This document shows positions 8,601-17,280 of a stretch of 64,000 nucleotides of DNA, in pieces. This DNA comes from Bacteroidaceae bacterium. GTDB taxonomy: Bacteria > Bacteroidota > Bacteroidia > Bacteroidales > Bacteroidaceae. The translations under genes were made by a program, and so were the position numbers. The notes below the pieces were generated by a model. That model had not been told where the DNA came from. It did no database searches and was given only the letters and a program-made list of their open reading frames with translations. The first letter of the stretch is position 1, and the number at the start of each line of letters is the position of its first letter. The stretch covers positions 1 through 64,000 of the forward strand of contig JAFWXX010000035.1 in assembly GCA_017522915.1 (NCBI GenBank), given 5' to 3'.

Positions 8601-9821
8601 CTGGACGATATGGGACGGGCAGAAATTGTCGAGTTGCTTAAGAACTCTTCAGCAACGATTGCCGCACCGACACATGAGGCTCCCAGAACGACAACATTGA
8701 GTGCATCCAACAATAGCACGGAGAGAGGAGGTACCGACCGCAGACTCTTTACACAATGCTCCGTAAGAATGGCAGCAGGAGTATTCTTTGATGCAATCAT
8801 CGGTTCCAAGAAGTTCCGTGATTGCATAAGGAATTTCCATGCATCAAAGGAGACACGCATTAAAGTCGAAGGCATTGACAGCATTGATGTTGATCCATTA
8901 AGAGCACCTTACTACCTTAACAACATATTTGACCAGCTACGCGGTGACAATGAGTTCAAGAAGTTCTACGGATACCTAAAGAATGATGTTCCGTTCGTAT
9001 TCTCGCTCCCGGCATATATTCTGGGTGCGCTTATGACCTACTCAGGAATGCTGGTACGCAATGCAATCATAACCCACAAGCTGAACAAGATTGAAGATAT
9101 TCATCTCCGTTACTTCGGAAAGGGAGGACGATTGTTCGAATGGCTGTTCTTTACATTCAAAAAGGATGAGGTTGATGCATACTTGAATGCTTGTTTTGAG
9201 GTAGGACTCAAGAGTACAGAGATAGACAAGGCATTCGGACGCTCTGAAAACAAGCCGATACGTTGTACATTCGACAATTGCAATGACACACACTATGGCG
9301 ACAGCGAGAACTCCGAAAACAAGTCAGAAGTTGCTAGAGGCCTTGTATCTCGACACGAAATCAAGGGCATAGACGCCAATAGGCGCAATGTCTATGGCAA
9401 GCGAGGCCAGAACCAGGCAGGGAAGTACGACGCAAGAAAGCAGGAGGTTATTGGAGAGGTCGGAATCTCAAGGAATGGAATCAAGCTCAACGAACTGGAC
9501 CTTGTTGATGACAATTTCTACGAGCACGAAGGAAGTATTTCAATGCCACGCAACTTTGAAAACTTTACTGAATTCATGGAAACATTCATCCTTTTCGTAG
9601 GACAAGCGACGAACGTATATCCAAAGACAAACAATCTGAAGAACAGAATTAAGGATGTAAGCAATGTCCGCAATTTCATTGTTAAGGATACTGAATTCCG
9701 TAAATACACGGAAAATATCCGTTCCGGCAATGAGGATTCGTATCGCATGCCTGTATTTATTGCAACTGCGCTCTACTATCTTGAGGAAGTTCTTCTAAAG
9801 GAAGTATTCTCAAACAACTAG
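5658..9821 (+). CDS. Giant actin/Hsp70-fold ATPase-like protein with internal helical repeats
   Basis: A 1387-residue protein. Residues 1-600 are unassigned. An actin/Hsp70-type ATPase core starts with the phosphate-1 motif FDFGSTN at 611-617. The phosphate-2 motif MDIGGST follows at 827-833, with a possible adenosine motif in the PAYILGALMTYSG segment near 1118. Directly after phosphate-2 sits an insertion of three tandem 45-residue units (867-1001). Each has the pattern YDELSRKELCxLxxQRGL, similar to SAP/HeH-type helix-extended-loop-helix modules. The protein is far larger than DnaK (about 640 residues), so it is not a general chaperone. It is encoded 18 nt after the tubulin-like gene and 19 nt before the coiled-coil gene. 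It is likely a central ATP-dependent switch or scaffold. Confidence 0.8.
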   Translation: MAITKNLLPKCVKGHETQQAKPNTWESMKQPKQFIDSIDTTGGELNDAAKFNLLVSSVPSPWARVHLTQHALIQCADKTDNGILSKFYSFLYSEWRGLIAAYVLYPEYFELTNPIELVSKDISTKSGKFDILSTYSEMLFENAPLWKYEKGKLEHPKIQLLYYHNGDQRFVVGGTSPFSILFTGMNYRMPEDEQRIYWIEDGKFQDPADVKYETYYKEGETKYNDKHFNNLKKLYSFLNGVQKNCSAYISTLKSIWESIHDKEEITTDNRYDIVENVLSTGISTWMDEIKKVLGNDAEKSKNIPVNHKRPEGPLGELLNIKSVYYWRNNAFYTRPFDVNEKLADNHEEKVEDVENLFINSDYLAIWRDCAIGVTDQFGNSNTQKEHDYSLSPVHFIKTEENGKTWFLAVPLSEYALKSVFKQEFVPIIEDSNENVKIIAEKNGKKVDVYLKARIDAEGDWVNIRNRSFNVETPNQGKKVFAWPNFCSSKWQKYYYYSEFPMNATGDVQMVPVFEDMADIENPQSTEHWDKDAFLRMIKYPANATTDAHAYEIIRTNKPLRRIKIRKRIGNGIYDLGWLVLRQVNYKVGPNQPQGMQMIPDSDTLSPTTVGFDFGSTNSCAYYCGQGTNDIRPIPFSNRRLAIIGFDNKEMNTAEPNELLFISNEKPINDNGQIKSWLHEHDQMFIDPSKMGEELVGGVPVNETNINVKSMNRYDITTNAGKLHYNMKWLVDNDGSRRKKAFMKMVWIQICADLFAENMYPRTLNWSYPSAMGSKDMSALEDIFADIPSPSPNHKIEEKNSYTEAEAVCSYFLDKNISLEEYNLFVGMDIGGSTSDILVLGKEASATQQAAVKPEVQAVENKPAPASVDYDELGRKELCDLVRQRGLAGKVDLDELSRGEIAEFLKANEAGAVDYDELSRKELCELVRQRGLAGKVDLDELSRGEIVEFLRANEAGAVDYDELSRKELCDLASQRGVANQAKLDDMGRAEIVELLKNSSATIAAPTHEAPRTTTLSASNNSTERGGTDRRLFTQCSVRMAAGVFFDAIIGSKKFRDCIRNFHASKETRIKVEGIDSIDVDPLRAPYYLNNIFDQLRGDNEFKKFYGYLKNDVPFVFSLPAYILGALMTYSGMLVRNAIITHKLNKIEDIHLRYFGKGGRLFEWLFFTFKKDEVDAYLNACFEVGLKSTEIDKAFGRSENKPIRCTFDNCNDTHYGDSENSENKSEVARGLVSRHEIKGIDANRRNVYGKRGQNQAGKYDARKQEVIGEVGISRNGIKLNELDLVDDNFYEHEGSISMPRNFENFTEFMETFILFVGQATNVYPKTNNLKNRIKDVSNVRNFIVKDTEFRKYTENIRSGNEDSYRMPVFIATALYYLEEVLLKEVFSNN
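8256..8660 (+). repeat. Three in-frame 135-bp tandem repeats
   Basis: Units start at 8256, 8391 and 8526, exactly 135 bp (45 codons) apart. Units 1 and 2 differ at only 4 of 45 residues; unit 3 is more diverged, mainly in its second half. The period is a multiple of three, so copy number can change without breaking the frame. Confidence 0.9.
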
Positions 9822-9840
9822 TATCAATGATTGATATACT

Positions 9841-11877
9841 ATGGCAAAATACATTCAGCTATATCTGGACACCGACTTCATTCTCCCGATTGGAGTCGGT
9901 GAATCAGGAGACTTTCAGAAATATATAGACCAACAGGCATCAAGACGTCTCTGGCTATACTTCAACAAGGCGGCCAACGGCATGTATGAATCGAATGAGG
10001 CAAACAAGGCTAATTTCGAAGCCGGACGCGATGGATTCTACGGAGATTTCTGGAATAATCTTGAGAAAGGTAATAAGGTTATAGGAACATCGTACGATTA
10101 CATAGAACTGCTTGACCTTTCACGCATCATCACCAAGATACGTGATTGGTCCGAAGTTACATTATTTACCAAATCACCCGAATTTGTTCTTAACTTCTCT
10201 ACCGTCATTCCATTGAAAGCCAGGCGGACTTTTATTGACTATATAGAAAGTAAATTAGGTAAAGTACGCAGCTATAGTATTGAAATGAACGACCTGCTTT
10301 CTTCTAAGATAATGCACGACTACCGTAGTCTGGCCCCATCCTTTGGAGACCAACTGCTTATAGTGCAGTCGGCAGGACGTGATATATTATTGTCCGTACA
10401 GACATGGTGTGGAGATATGTTTATGCAAGGGGATGACTGCCATAAACTTGAGAAGAAAGGCAGCGAACACCTTAAGTACGAGCTGGCAAAGATGGTAGTC
10501 ACCCACTTCGAGAAAACCTACAACATGTTGGCACCAAAGGATCTGGAGGAAGAATATTCGTACCAGATGCAATTTGTCGAAAACTGGATGAAAGAAAGAC
10601 GCGGAGATGAAAACTTCTGGATTGACAACTTCCACTATAAAGGTAGCCCGGATAAGATTTACCCACCTTTTGAGGTCGATGGCAAGCAACTTGATCTAAA
10701 AGAACGGGACTCTATAAGTACAACGATCAGACTGATAAACAAGTTCTATGGAGAAAATATCAGGAATCACCACCTGCATACAATACTTCTAGGTGACGTA
10801 TTCAAGGAAGAGGTATTTTTGAGGGCGTGTATCGAGGAGACTTCAAGTGACGGCAAATATACCTACTTTAATGACAATGCAACACAAGAAGCCTTAGGAA
10901 GATACCATTCCAGGTATTCTACTCTAGAAGAAGATACAAAGGACCTTGAACGCAAGTATAATGACAAATCCAACGAACGCGAGAGGATAAGAACATACGT
11001 CAGGAACGCAGAACTTCTAGGTTCTCTTCTGGCAGAGCTTAAAGAAAGCATATCCAGCCTTAAAAACGCTACAGAAAGTGCGACAAACCGCAGCTCCGAC
11101 CTCAAGAAGTCATGGGAAGCCTTTATGAGGCGAAGCGACTTTAAACAAGCAGAAGAAAAAGTTGATGAAATATCTAAGGCCTGTACCCAATCGGTTGGCC
11201 TTGAGAAATACAAGGAGAGTGTCAGAAAAGTAGAAAGGCAAAATTCGCTGCTTGAAGAAGTACATGAACTAAAGGAGGTGGCAAAGACAGTTAGCGACAT
11301 CAGGTCCTGCGAGAATGAGCTCAATGAACTGATTGCACATGCAGAAGGATTGGAGAGACTCCCTAAGGAACTTCAAGAGAAGACACAAAAGTACAAGGAT
11401 TGTTATGGCAGGTATCAGGAGACAAGAAGAAAGTTTGAAAAAGAACCGACACTGACTATTCGCAGAAACCTTATCAAAGAAATGGAAGAGCTTACAATGG
11501 AAGAGCTTCCTGTCATTGATATCAGCCCTATACACGGCAGCATTGTCGTAAAAGCCGAGAACACCGGAGGCTTCTTGGGTTTCGGTTCACGCAAAATAAT
11601 CTCATTACGGCTTAACATACATGAGCCACTGCCTTGTAAAGGAGTTTTGGTAATATCACCGAAGCCAATATCATCTATACCTCCAGGCAGAACAGGAGTT
11701 TACTGCATTGATGTCGAAAAGGGCGAGGAAGGTGAAGTGATAAACATTACGGAAGAATCCACTGCATTGAACCTGGGGAAAGCACCTAATTCACTGTTTG
11801 TGAAGTTCTGGCCTCACGAGAACGAGAAAGTACCTATTAACCTTTTTGAGATAAAAGGAGGAACAATAACAATATAA
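9841..11877 (+). CDS. Coiled-coil protein with N-terminal globular and C-terminal beta-rich domains
   Basis: A 678-residue soluble protein. Residues 1-340 form a globular region with many aromatic residues and no recognised motif. Residues about 355-560 are highly charged (Glu/Lys/Arg) with heptad-like spacing, indicating a long coiled coil. Residues 565-678 look beta-rich and contain a glycine-rich GGFLGFGSR turn. No family is recognised. It is placed between the actin-fold gene and the zinc-ribbon GTPase (19 and 10 nt gaps). A coiled-coil linker or effector-recruiting scaffold within the complex is plausible but unproven. Confidence 0.7.
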   Translation: MAKYIQLYLDTDFILPIGVGESGDFQKYIDQQASRRLWLYFNKAANGMYESNEANKANFEAGRDGFYGDFWNNLEKGNKVIGTSYDYIELLDLSRIITKIRDWSEVTLFTKSPEFVLNFSTVIPLKARRTFIDYIESKLGKVRSYSIEMNDLLSSKIMHDYRSLAPSFGDQLLIVQSAGRDILLSVQTWCGDMFMQGDDCHKLEKKGSEHLKYELAKMVVTHFEKTYNMLAPKDLEEEYSYQMQFVENWMKERRGDENFWIDNFHYKGSPDKIYPPFEVDGKQLDLKERDSISTTIRLINKFYGENIRNHHLHTILLGDVFKEEVFLRACIEETSSDGKYTYFNDNATQEALGRYHSRYSTLEEDTKDLERKYNDKSNERERIRTYVRNAELLGSLLAELKESISSLKNATESATNRSSDLKKSWEAFMRRSDFKQAEEKVDEISKACTQSVGLEKYKESVRKVERQNSLLEEVHELKEVAKTVSDIRSCENELNELIAHAEGLERLPKELQEKTQKYKDCYGRYQETRRKFEKEPTLTIRRNLIKEMEELTMEELPVIDISPIHGSIVVKAENTGGFLGFGSRKIISLRLNIHEPLPCKGVLVISPKPISSIPPGRTGVYCIDVEKGEEGEVINITEESTALNLGKAPNSLFVKFWPHENEKVPINLFEIKGGTITI

Positions 11878-11887
11878 AACAGGAAAA

Positions 11888-13126
11888 ATGGGAATATCAA
11901 TATTATGTCCATATTGCTTTGAATCATTCGACAACACCGATGTCATGGTTCAATGCGAGAACTATTCAACACGCACAATAGACGGGAAACCCACTGAAAC
12001 ATGCGAGCGTGAAGAGAACGAAAAGTTCAACAGGCACTGGGATGAAAAAGTCATGTCAAAGCATGTTTTTTCTCCTTCCATCGGATTCTTTGAAAGACTC
12101 TTAGGGTATAAGCCAAAAGCCGCAAAATGCGACAAATGCGGTGCTAGTTCAACAAGATTCGTTTGTCCGCATTGCAATAACTGGCTCCCTACTGAGATGA
12201 TAGAGAAAGGCTCTGAAATCATATCAATCATTGGAGGACCGGCAAGCGGTAAGTCAAATTATATCGTTGCACTCATACACCAGCTTCAGAAGTATGGATA
12301 TAAACTGCAGCTTTCGCAGATTCTGCCACAGTTGGTCGGAAGGAATAAGAAGGAGTACACAAGAGCACTTTACGAGAAAGGCAAAGAGTCCATCTTCAAG
12401 GACCATACACCTGTTTCAAAGACTGCAAAGACATCACACCCAATTCCTTGGATATTCCGTTTAGAGAGCCATGCTACCAAGAAAGCTGTTTATCTGGTAT
12501 TCTATGATACGGCTGGCGAAAGTTTCAAAGATCCGGAGGAGATTAAACGCAATGCAAAATATCTGGAGAAATCCAAAGCCGTTATCGTTGTGCTGGATAC
12601 ATTGTCCATACCGTACGTACAGAACATCCTTGAATCAAAGAATATTGTAAATCAGGATATTGCAACCCCATTTATGGAGACAATGGATGCACTTAACAAC
12701 TTTGCTACGGAGAATCCTCATCTTTACAAGACACCTTTTGCCTTTGTCATGAGCAAGTTCGATTCCATAATCTCAAATAAAGAGGATTTGGAATTCGACA
12801 TTGAGCCTTTCAAGACAAACAGTTCATTCATCACTACCGGAAAATTCTCGTTGAGACAGATAGATGAATCAAGCGAGATGATAAAGAGCTATATGGAGAG
12901 CCATTGGGAAAGCGACAGTGAGGCATACGGTCAAATGGCTTATGACATTTTCAACAAATGGGGTGACAACGCTCGCTTTTTCGGAGTATCGGCATTGGGT
13001 GCTATGACAAACTCAGACTTGAAGATAAATATCCCAGACAACCAGGATATAAAGCCATTCCGCGTTATGGACCCGCTAATATGGGTTCTTCACAAGCTCG
13101 GAGGCTACGGAATACCTGTTGAATAA
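11888..13126 (+). CDS. Zinc-ribbon GTPase, soluble (DO-GTPase-like)
   Basis: A 412-residue protein. The N-terminus carries cysteine pairs at 7/10, 81/84 and 93/96, suggesting one or two zinc ribbons. A P-loop GTPase domain follows: Walker A GGPASGKS at 116-123, switch-II-like DTAGE at 207-211, strand VIVVLD at 232-237, and a base-recognition SKFD at 289-292 in place of NKxD. This arrangement matches GTPases paired with GAP1-like proteins in predicted NTP-dependent conflict systems, as I remember the family. No transmembrane helix is seen, so it is cytosolic. The GAP1-like gene follows 15 nt later and a membrane GTPase of similar layout is two genes on, so the two GTPases may work together. 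Confidence 0.85.
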   Translation: MGISILCPYCFESFDNTDVMVQCENYSTRTIDGKPTETCEREENEKFNRHWDEKVMSKHVFSPSIGFFERLLGYKPKAAKCDKCGASSTRFVCPHCNNWLPTEMIEKGSEIISIIGGPASGKSNYIVALIHQLQKYGYKLQLSQILPQLVGRNKKEYTRALYEKGKESIFKDHTPVSKTAKTSHPIPWIFRLESHATKKAVYLVFYDTAGESFKDPEEIKRNAKYLEKSKAVIVVLDTLSIPYVQNILESKNIVNQDIATPFMETMDALNNFATENPHLYKTPFAFVMSKFDSIISNKEDLEFDIEPFKTNSSFITTGKFSLRQIDESSEMIKSYMESHWESDSEAYGQMAYDIFNKWGDNARFFGVSALGAMTNSDLKINIPDNQDIKPFRVMDPLIWVLHKLGGYGIPVE

Positions 13127-13141
13127 CAAAAAAATGCATAT

Positions 13142-15622
13142 ATGAAGTATTATCACATAATCTATAACTCTTCTGAGAGATATATGGATGGCGGAGTCGG
13201 CTTCGGTATCCGCACTGCAACAGAAGGCACACCCGAAAACCTGCTTAAGGCCATAAAGGAGATAACATTCTTCACTGATGACTGGGAAGATTATGAGACA
13301 AAGCCCACACCATCACAATTGAAGGATGACCCTGCTAAAATAGAACAAGTACCTATGAACTATGCCGTCACTCAACTGACAGACGAGGAGGGAAAGAGGT
13401 ACTTTATTGTTGCCAGAAGAGCATATGTCGGCTTTGACTACGGATTCTACAAGAACGGCATGCCGACACGCCCCGGAAACTATGTAATAGACTATTATGC
13501 ATTTGATTCTGTTCCGTCAAGAGACGTGTACGAGATTCTGTATGAGAACGCTCTCCCAGGATCGAACCATTTCATACCGGAATCGGTACGTCCTACAACC
13601 GATAATGAAGAGATGATTGCAATCTCTGTAGGTGCGCAAGGCCCATTGGCAGTAGAGGAAAAGCCTTTCAGTGCCAACACACAGGATGAGCTGACAAAGG
13701 ATGCAGTAAAACTATTTTTCTACTATTTGCAGGCTAAAAGCGCAAACCAGAAACTGGTGGTCAAGGTTAGCCGTAAAAACTCAAACAGGCTGCTTGCCGA
13801 TTTCTACAGGATGTTAGGGCCCGTGCTTTCTTCTGAAATACGCACCTATGTTAACCTACGCAGCCAAGGTACAAACGACAACTTTGATATCTATTTCATC
13901 CACGAGGACTATCCGCATCAGATATATCCAGGCCTGTATAACTATATAGAAATGGATTCTGCAGAAATACCGGACACATTCGAAGCAAAGACTTTTGCGA
14001 ATGACATAATGAACCGTGTATGCAGTTCATATGAAGAGAACAAGGAAGATGCGGACGACCTGTTGAAATGGGTTACTATGCCCGAACATGACTTGGTGAA
14101 AAACATGTCAAAAGAGACCAACGACGCATTCTTCAGCTATTGTGTACAGCCAGGTAATTTCACATATGCCTCTCTAAAGGAGAGCAATGGCATACTGAAC
14201 CGTGAACTGCTGGATACTCTATGCTCTTACACAAGTAAAAGCACCGCAAATGCTATGCGCTTTAACGAAGTTGTTACTGAGGTTATGAGCGATATTGCCC
14301 CAGATTCTGTCATCAGCCTTATCAAAGACTACAACGAGCTTGAGAATATCGGTTTCTCTTTAGATACAGTCACCTTAAGCATAAAGAAAAAGGTTTGTTC
14401 AGTCTTTTTATCCGACATATCTATTTTCCGTAAATTACTGGACGAGGTACATCCCGAGAACATCTCCAAGTTCTTCTGCAAGGAGTTGTTCGAAGAAAAG
14501 CACGATTACCTCGATTCACCATTCCTGGACAAGTACATGACAAAGTTGTACAACTTGTTCTATACCGAAGAGGAACTCCAGAAAAAAGGACAATGCTTGT
14601 GGCGTTTTATGAGACGTGATATCGACAAAGGCATCATGTTCGACTTGATAGATAACATTTATCAGGAACAGGAGCAGAAGATTAAATTCCTCATTAACAT
14701 ACTTCATAAGGAGCTCAAACCTTTCAATGCCGTATGGGAATATCTGGAGCACTATTTGAATAACGGTGCCTACAACACCGATTTCATATCGGAATTCCGC
14801 GAAAAGACAACTGATGAATCATATGCTCCAATTTTCTACTATAGCCTTAAAAAGAACAGAAATGGACTTGATTCGCTGGAAAAGATAACACAAACAAGCG
14901 AGTTGCTGGCACACAATAAGGCCCTTAAGACACTTGTTGAAAAAGGCTTCTCATCAGATGACATATACAGCGCATACTACAAGTTTATTGATGCACAATG
15001 TGATGAGAAACCGGATAAATGTCTTGAACATATCAAGAACAACATATTCTGTTTCCTGAATGTCAATGACAACAAATGGAATGTACTTAAAGAGTACATT
15101 GAGCTTGTAATAAACATAAATGAAGGAAAAGAGATCGGCAAGCTAAGCAAGGATAGACAAGTTGACATATTCAACAAGATAGCAGAACATAAAAACACGA
15201 CGGTGTTCAATACCATGCTGAATGATTTCATATCATTAGTAAGGAACAACCGTATTCATGTAAAGGCTTTAGCTGCAATCTATAAGAAGATGAACCCGCA
15301 ACATGATTGCATAACCACATTGGCCAATCTCGATTCACACAAAGACTGGCTGGAGATGGCCGAAGCTGTCATTATAGACAATTTCGAAATGGGATTCGTC
15401 GATGCAACACAGTTGCTGGAAGAGTTCGGTTACCCGAACCAGCTTCAGGAACGTTTCCTGAGCGACCATTACAAGAAAGAGTACAAGCGCTATAGGTTAA
15501 AACACAAGATAAAAAGCTTCTTTAAGCCAATTATATCGCTTTTTAAACGAAAGGACAAGGAAAAAGGAAGTTCTAAAGAGAACAAAACCGAGAGGAAGTC
15601 AAAAATAAATAAGAAAGCATAA
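13142..15622 (+). CDS. GTPase-associated (GAP1-like) protein
   Basis: An 826-residue protein. The N-terminus (IIYNSSERYMDGGVGFGIR, residues 6-24) fits my recollection of the GAP1 N-terminal domain, whose hallmark is a short strand followed by a GxGFxxRxxT/S loop. The central and C-terminal parts (about 300-780) are helix-rich and repetitive in pattern, like a solenoid, and the last 60 residues are strongly basic. It sits between two GTPase genes (15 nt after one, 8 nt before the other), which strongly supports a role as partner or regulator of them. Enzymatic activity is not evident; family assignment is from motif memory. Confidence 0.75.
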   Translation: MKYYHIIYNSSERYMDGGVGFGIRTATEGTPENLLKAIKEITFFTDDWEDYETKPTPSQLKDDPAKIEQVPMNYAVTQLTDEEGKRYFIVARRAYVGFDYGFYKNGMPTRPGNYVIDYYAFDSVPSRDVYEILYENALPGSNHFIPESVRPTTDNEEMIAISVGAQGPLAVEEKPFSANTQDELTKDAVKLFFYYLQAKSANQKLVVKVSRKNSNRLLADFYRMLGPVLSSEIRTYVNLRSQGTNDNFDIYFIHEDYPHQIYPGLYNYIEMDSAEIPDTFEAKTFANDIMNRVCSSYEENKEDADDLLKWVTMPEHDLVKNMSKETNDAFFSYCVQPGNFTYASLKESNGILNRELLDTLCSYTSKSTANAMRFNEVVTEVMSDIAPDSVISLIKDYNELENIGFSLDTVTLSIKKKVCSVFLSDISIFRKLLDEVHPENISKFFCKELFEEKHDYLDSPFLDKYMTKLYNLFYTEEELQKKGQCLWRFMRRDIDKGIMFDLIDNIYQEQEQKIKFLINILHKELKPFNAVWEYLEHYLNNGAYNTDFISEFREKTTDESYAPIFYYSLKKNRNGLDSLEKITQTSELLAHNKALKTLVEKGFSSDDIYSAYYKFIDAQCDEKPDKCLEHIKNNIFCFLNVNDNKWNVLKEYIELVININEGKEIGKLSKDRQVDIFNKIAEHKNTTVFNTMLNDFISLVRNNRIHVKALAAIYKKMNPQHDCITTLANLDSHKDWLEMAEAVIIDNFEMGFVDATQLLEEFGYPNQLQERFLSDHYKKEYKRYRLKHKIKSFFKPIISLFKRKDKEKGSSKENKTERKSKINKKA

Positions 15623-15630
15623 TAACGATT

Positions 15631-17280
15631 ATGGGCACCAATTTTATATTGTTAACGTCTGAGCACAACTATCAGGATTCACCACACCACATTGTTTTCT
15701 GGTCTTTCATATTGCTGACCATTGCAAGTTTCATATATTTTCAGCTAAAGCCATGGAGCAAGAATATGTGGAAGAATATCAGAGGTGAATTCGACAAGAA
15801 CGGCATGCGTCGCCAGTTCGTATATAACAAGCAACCTTATATAATGGTGATGTATGTTGCTCTGACTATTGTCCTGTCGGGGTGTATTGCAGCACTGGCA
15901 TTATTTGCTTTAGGCGGTACAGGATTCCTGCTACTATGGTTATTGAAAGTAATTGTCTGGTGCATTATCATTATCGGATGGATATGTGCTATCGTTGGTG
16001 CATTAGGATTATTTGCTGGAGGAGCCGGAATTATTCCTCTCATAATCGGAATCATAATTCTTGTATTCGAAGAAGAAATGGTGAATTTCGGCGAACTCTG
16101 TGTGAATACAGGACTAGAATTCTACAATACACTGAATATTTGGGAGTATTGCTTATATCTATTTGATAATTATGGCATTATTTTTGGTATAACAGCCTTG
16201 GCACCAATCATTATAGGCATTGTAATAATATTGGGAGCTACGCTATGCTCGCTAATTTTCTGGATTGTAGAGACTTTGATGACAAGAAGATACAATATAA
16301 AACACCCTTGCCCGTTCTGCCATAACCCGTCTGAACCGGCCATATATCTTTCGGACAATCAGGAGCTGCCGGTAAAATTGAGACCTGGAGTATATGGATT
16401 GTTCCACATTACACACCCTGTAACAGGCGAGAAGATGCCGACAATGCTTCTGAACGGTAGAGATAACCTCCCACGCCGGTGCCCGCACTGCGGTCACACC
16501 ATAAGCTACAAGACCGGTGTAGAAAAGCATCTTGCCTTTGTAGGACTTCCGGAATCGGGAAAGACATGTCTTACATATCGATTTGTCGGCAACCTGATGA
16601 GAAATTATCCAGACATCAGGTTTACCGATGAGGTCAACAATGAAGCACAAAGGATAATAACCGACATTAAAGATGGCAAGGAACAAGAACTTGCATCAAA
16701 GACCAGTGTTGCAGATATGCGTAGAAGCCTCCAGATTCTCGCTCAAGGAAACGGTTCGATGCCATACCATATCTTCATAAACGATGTGGGAGGTGAGTTG
16801 TTTACAACATCAGGGATTGAAGCCACCTATGTACAGTTCTTCAAGGATGTTGAATCCGTTTCTATCATAATCGACCCGTTTACAATGGACTTCAGCGAAT
16901 ATGAACTAGGCAATGATTTTGCAACATGGTACAATAAGAATGTTGCAAGCCAGGATGCTGGAGCAAGAAAAGAGAAAGTATCAAATGTCATAAATACCAT
17001 AAAGACGATGTCGGACCAGTTCATGCACAAGACAAAGAAAATGCACATGAACATCATTCTTGTTAAGATTGATTCCGGTTATGTACCGAATGACATCGTA
17101 GGAGACGAAGCTAGAATAAAGGATTTTGTAACCAACCAGATGAACCTTATTGCAGAGGTGGCTGATTTGGAAAGCACCTACGCATCTCTTCATTTCTATG
17201 CAGTGTCTGCACTGAAGAATATAGGAATCGAAGAGCTTATATCAGGCATATCTGAGGAATTAAAAATCAAACTATCGTAA
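15631..17280 (+). CDS. Polytopic membrane zinc-ribbon GTPase (DO-GTPase-like)
   Basis: A 549-residue protein. Residues about 20-215 contain four or five transmembrane helices. A zinc ribbon follows, with cysteines 227/230 and 284/287. The P-loop GLPESGKT is at 305-312, a DVGGE switch-II-like motif at 385-389, and a KID base-recognition-like segment (IILVKID) near 470. This places the GTPase domain in the cytoplasm at the membrane. It resembles the soluble GTPase two genes upstream in having a zinc ribbon directly before the P-loop, so the two probably form a pair. The stop codon overlaps the TIR gene start by one base (TAATG), suggesting translational coupling. Confidence 0.85.
   Translation: MGTNFILLTSEHNYQDSPHHIVFWSFILLTIASFIYFQLKPWSKNMWKNIRGEFDKNGMRRQFVYNKQPYIMVMYVALTIVLSGCIAALALFALGGTGFLLLWLLKVIVWCIIIIGWICAIVGALGLFAGGAGIIPLIIGIIILVFEEEMVNFGELCVNTGLEFYNTLNIWEYCLYLFDNYGIIFGITALAPIIIGIVIILGATLCSLIFWIVETLMTRRYNIKHPCPFCHNPSEPAIYLSDNQELPVKLRPGVYGLFHITHPVTGEKMPTMLLNGRDNLPRRCPHCGHTISYKTGVEKHLAFVGLPESGKTCLTYRFVGNLMRNYPDIRFTDEVNNEAQRIITDIKDGKEQELASKTSVADMRRSLQILAQGNGSMPYHIFINDVGGELFTTSGIEATYVQFFKDVESVSIIIDPFTMDFSEYELGNDFATWYNKNVASQDAGARKEKVSNVINTIKTMSDQFMHKTKKMHMNIILVKIDSGYVPNDIVGDEARIKDFVTNQMNLIAEVADLESTYASLHFYAVSALKNIGIEELISGISEELKIKLS

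Noticed and set aside
8256-8660. Possible CRISPR array
   Set aside because: The repeats are contiguous, in frame and protein-coding, with no spacers.
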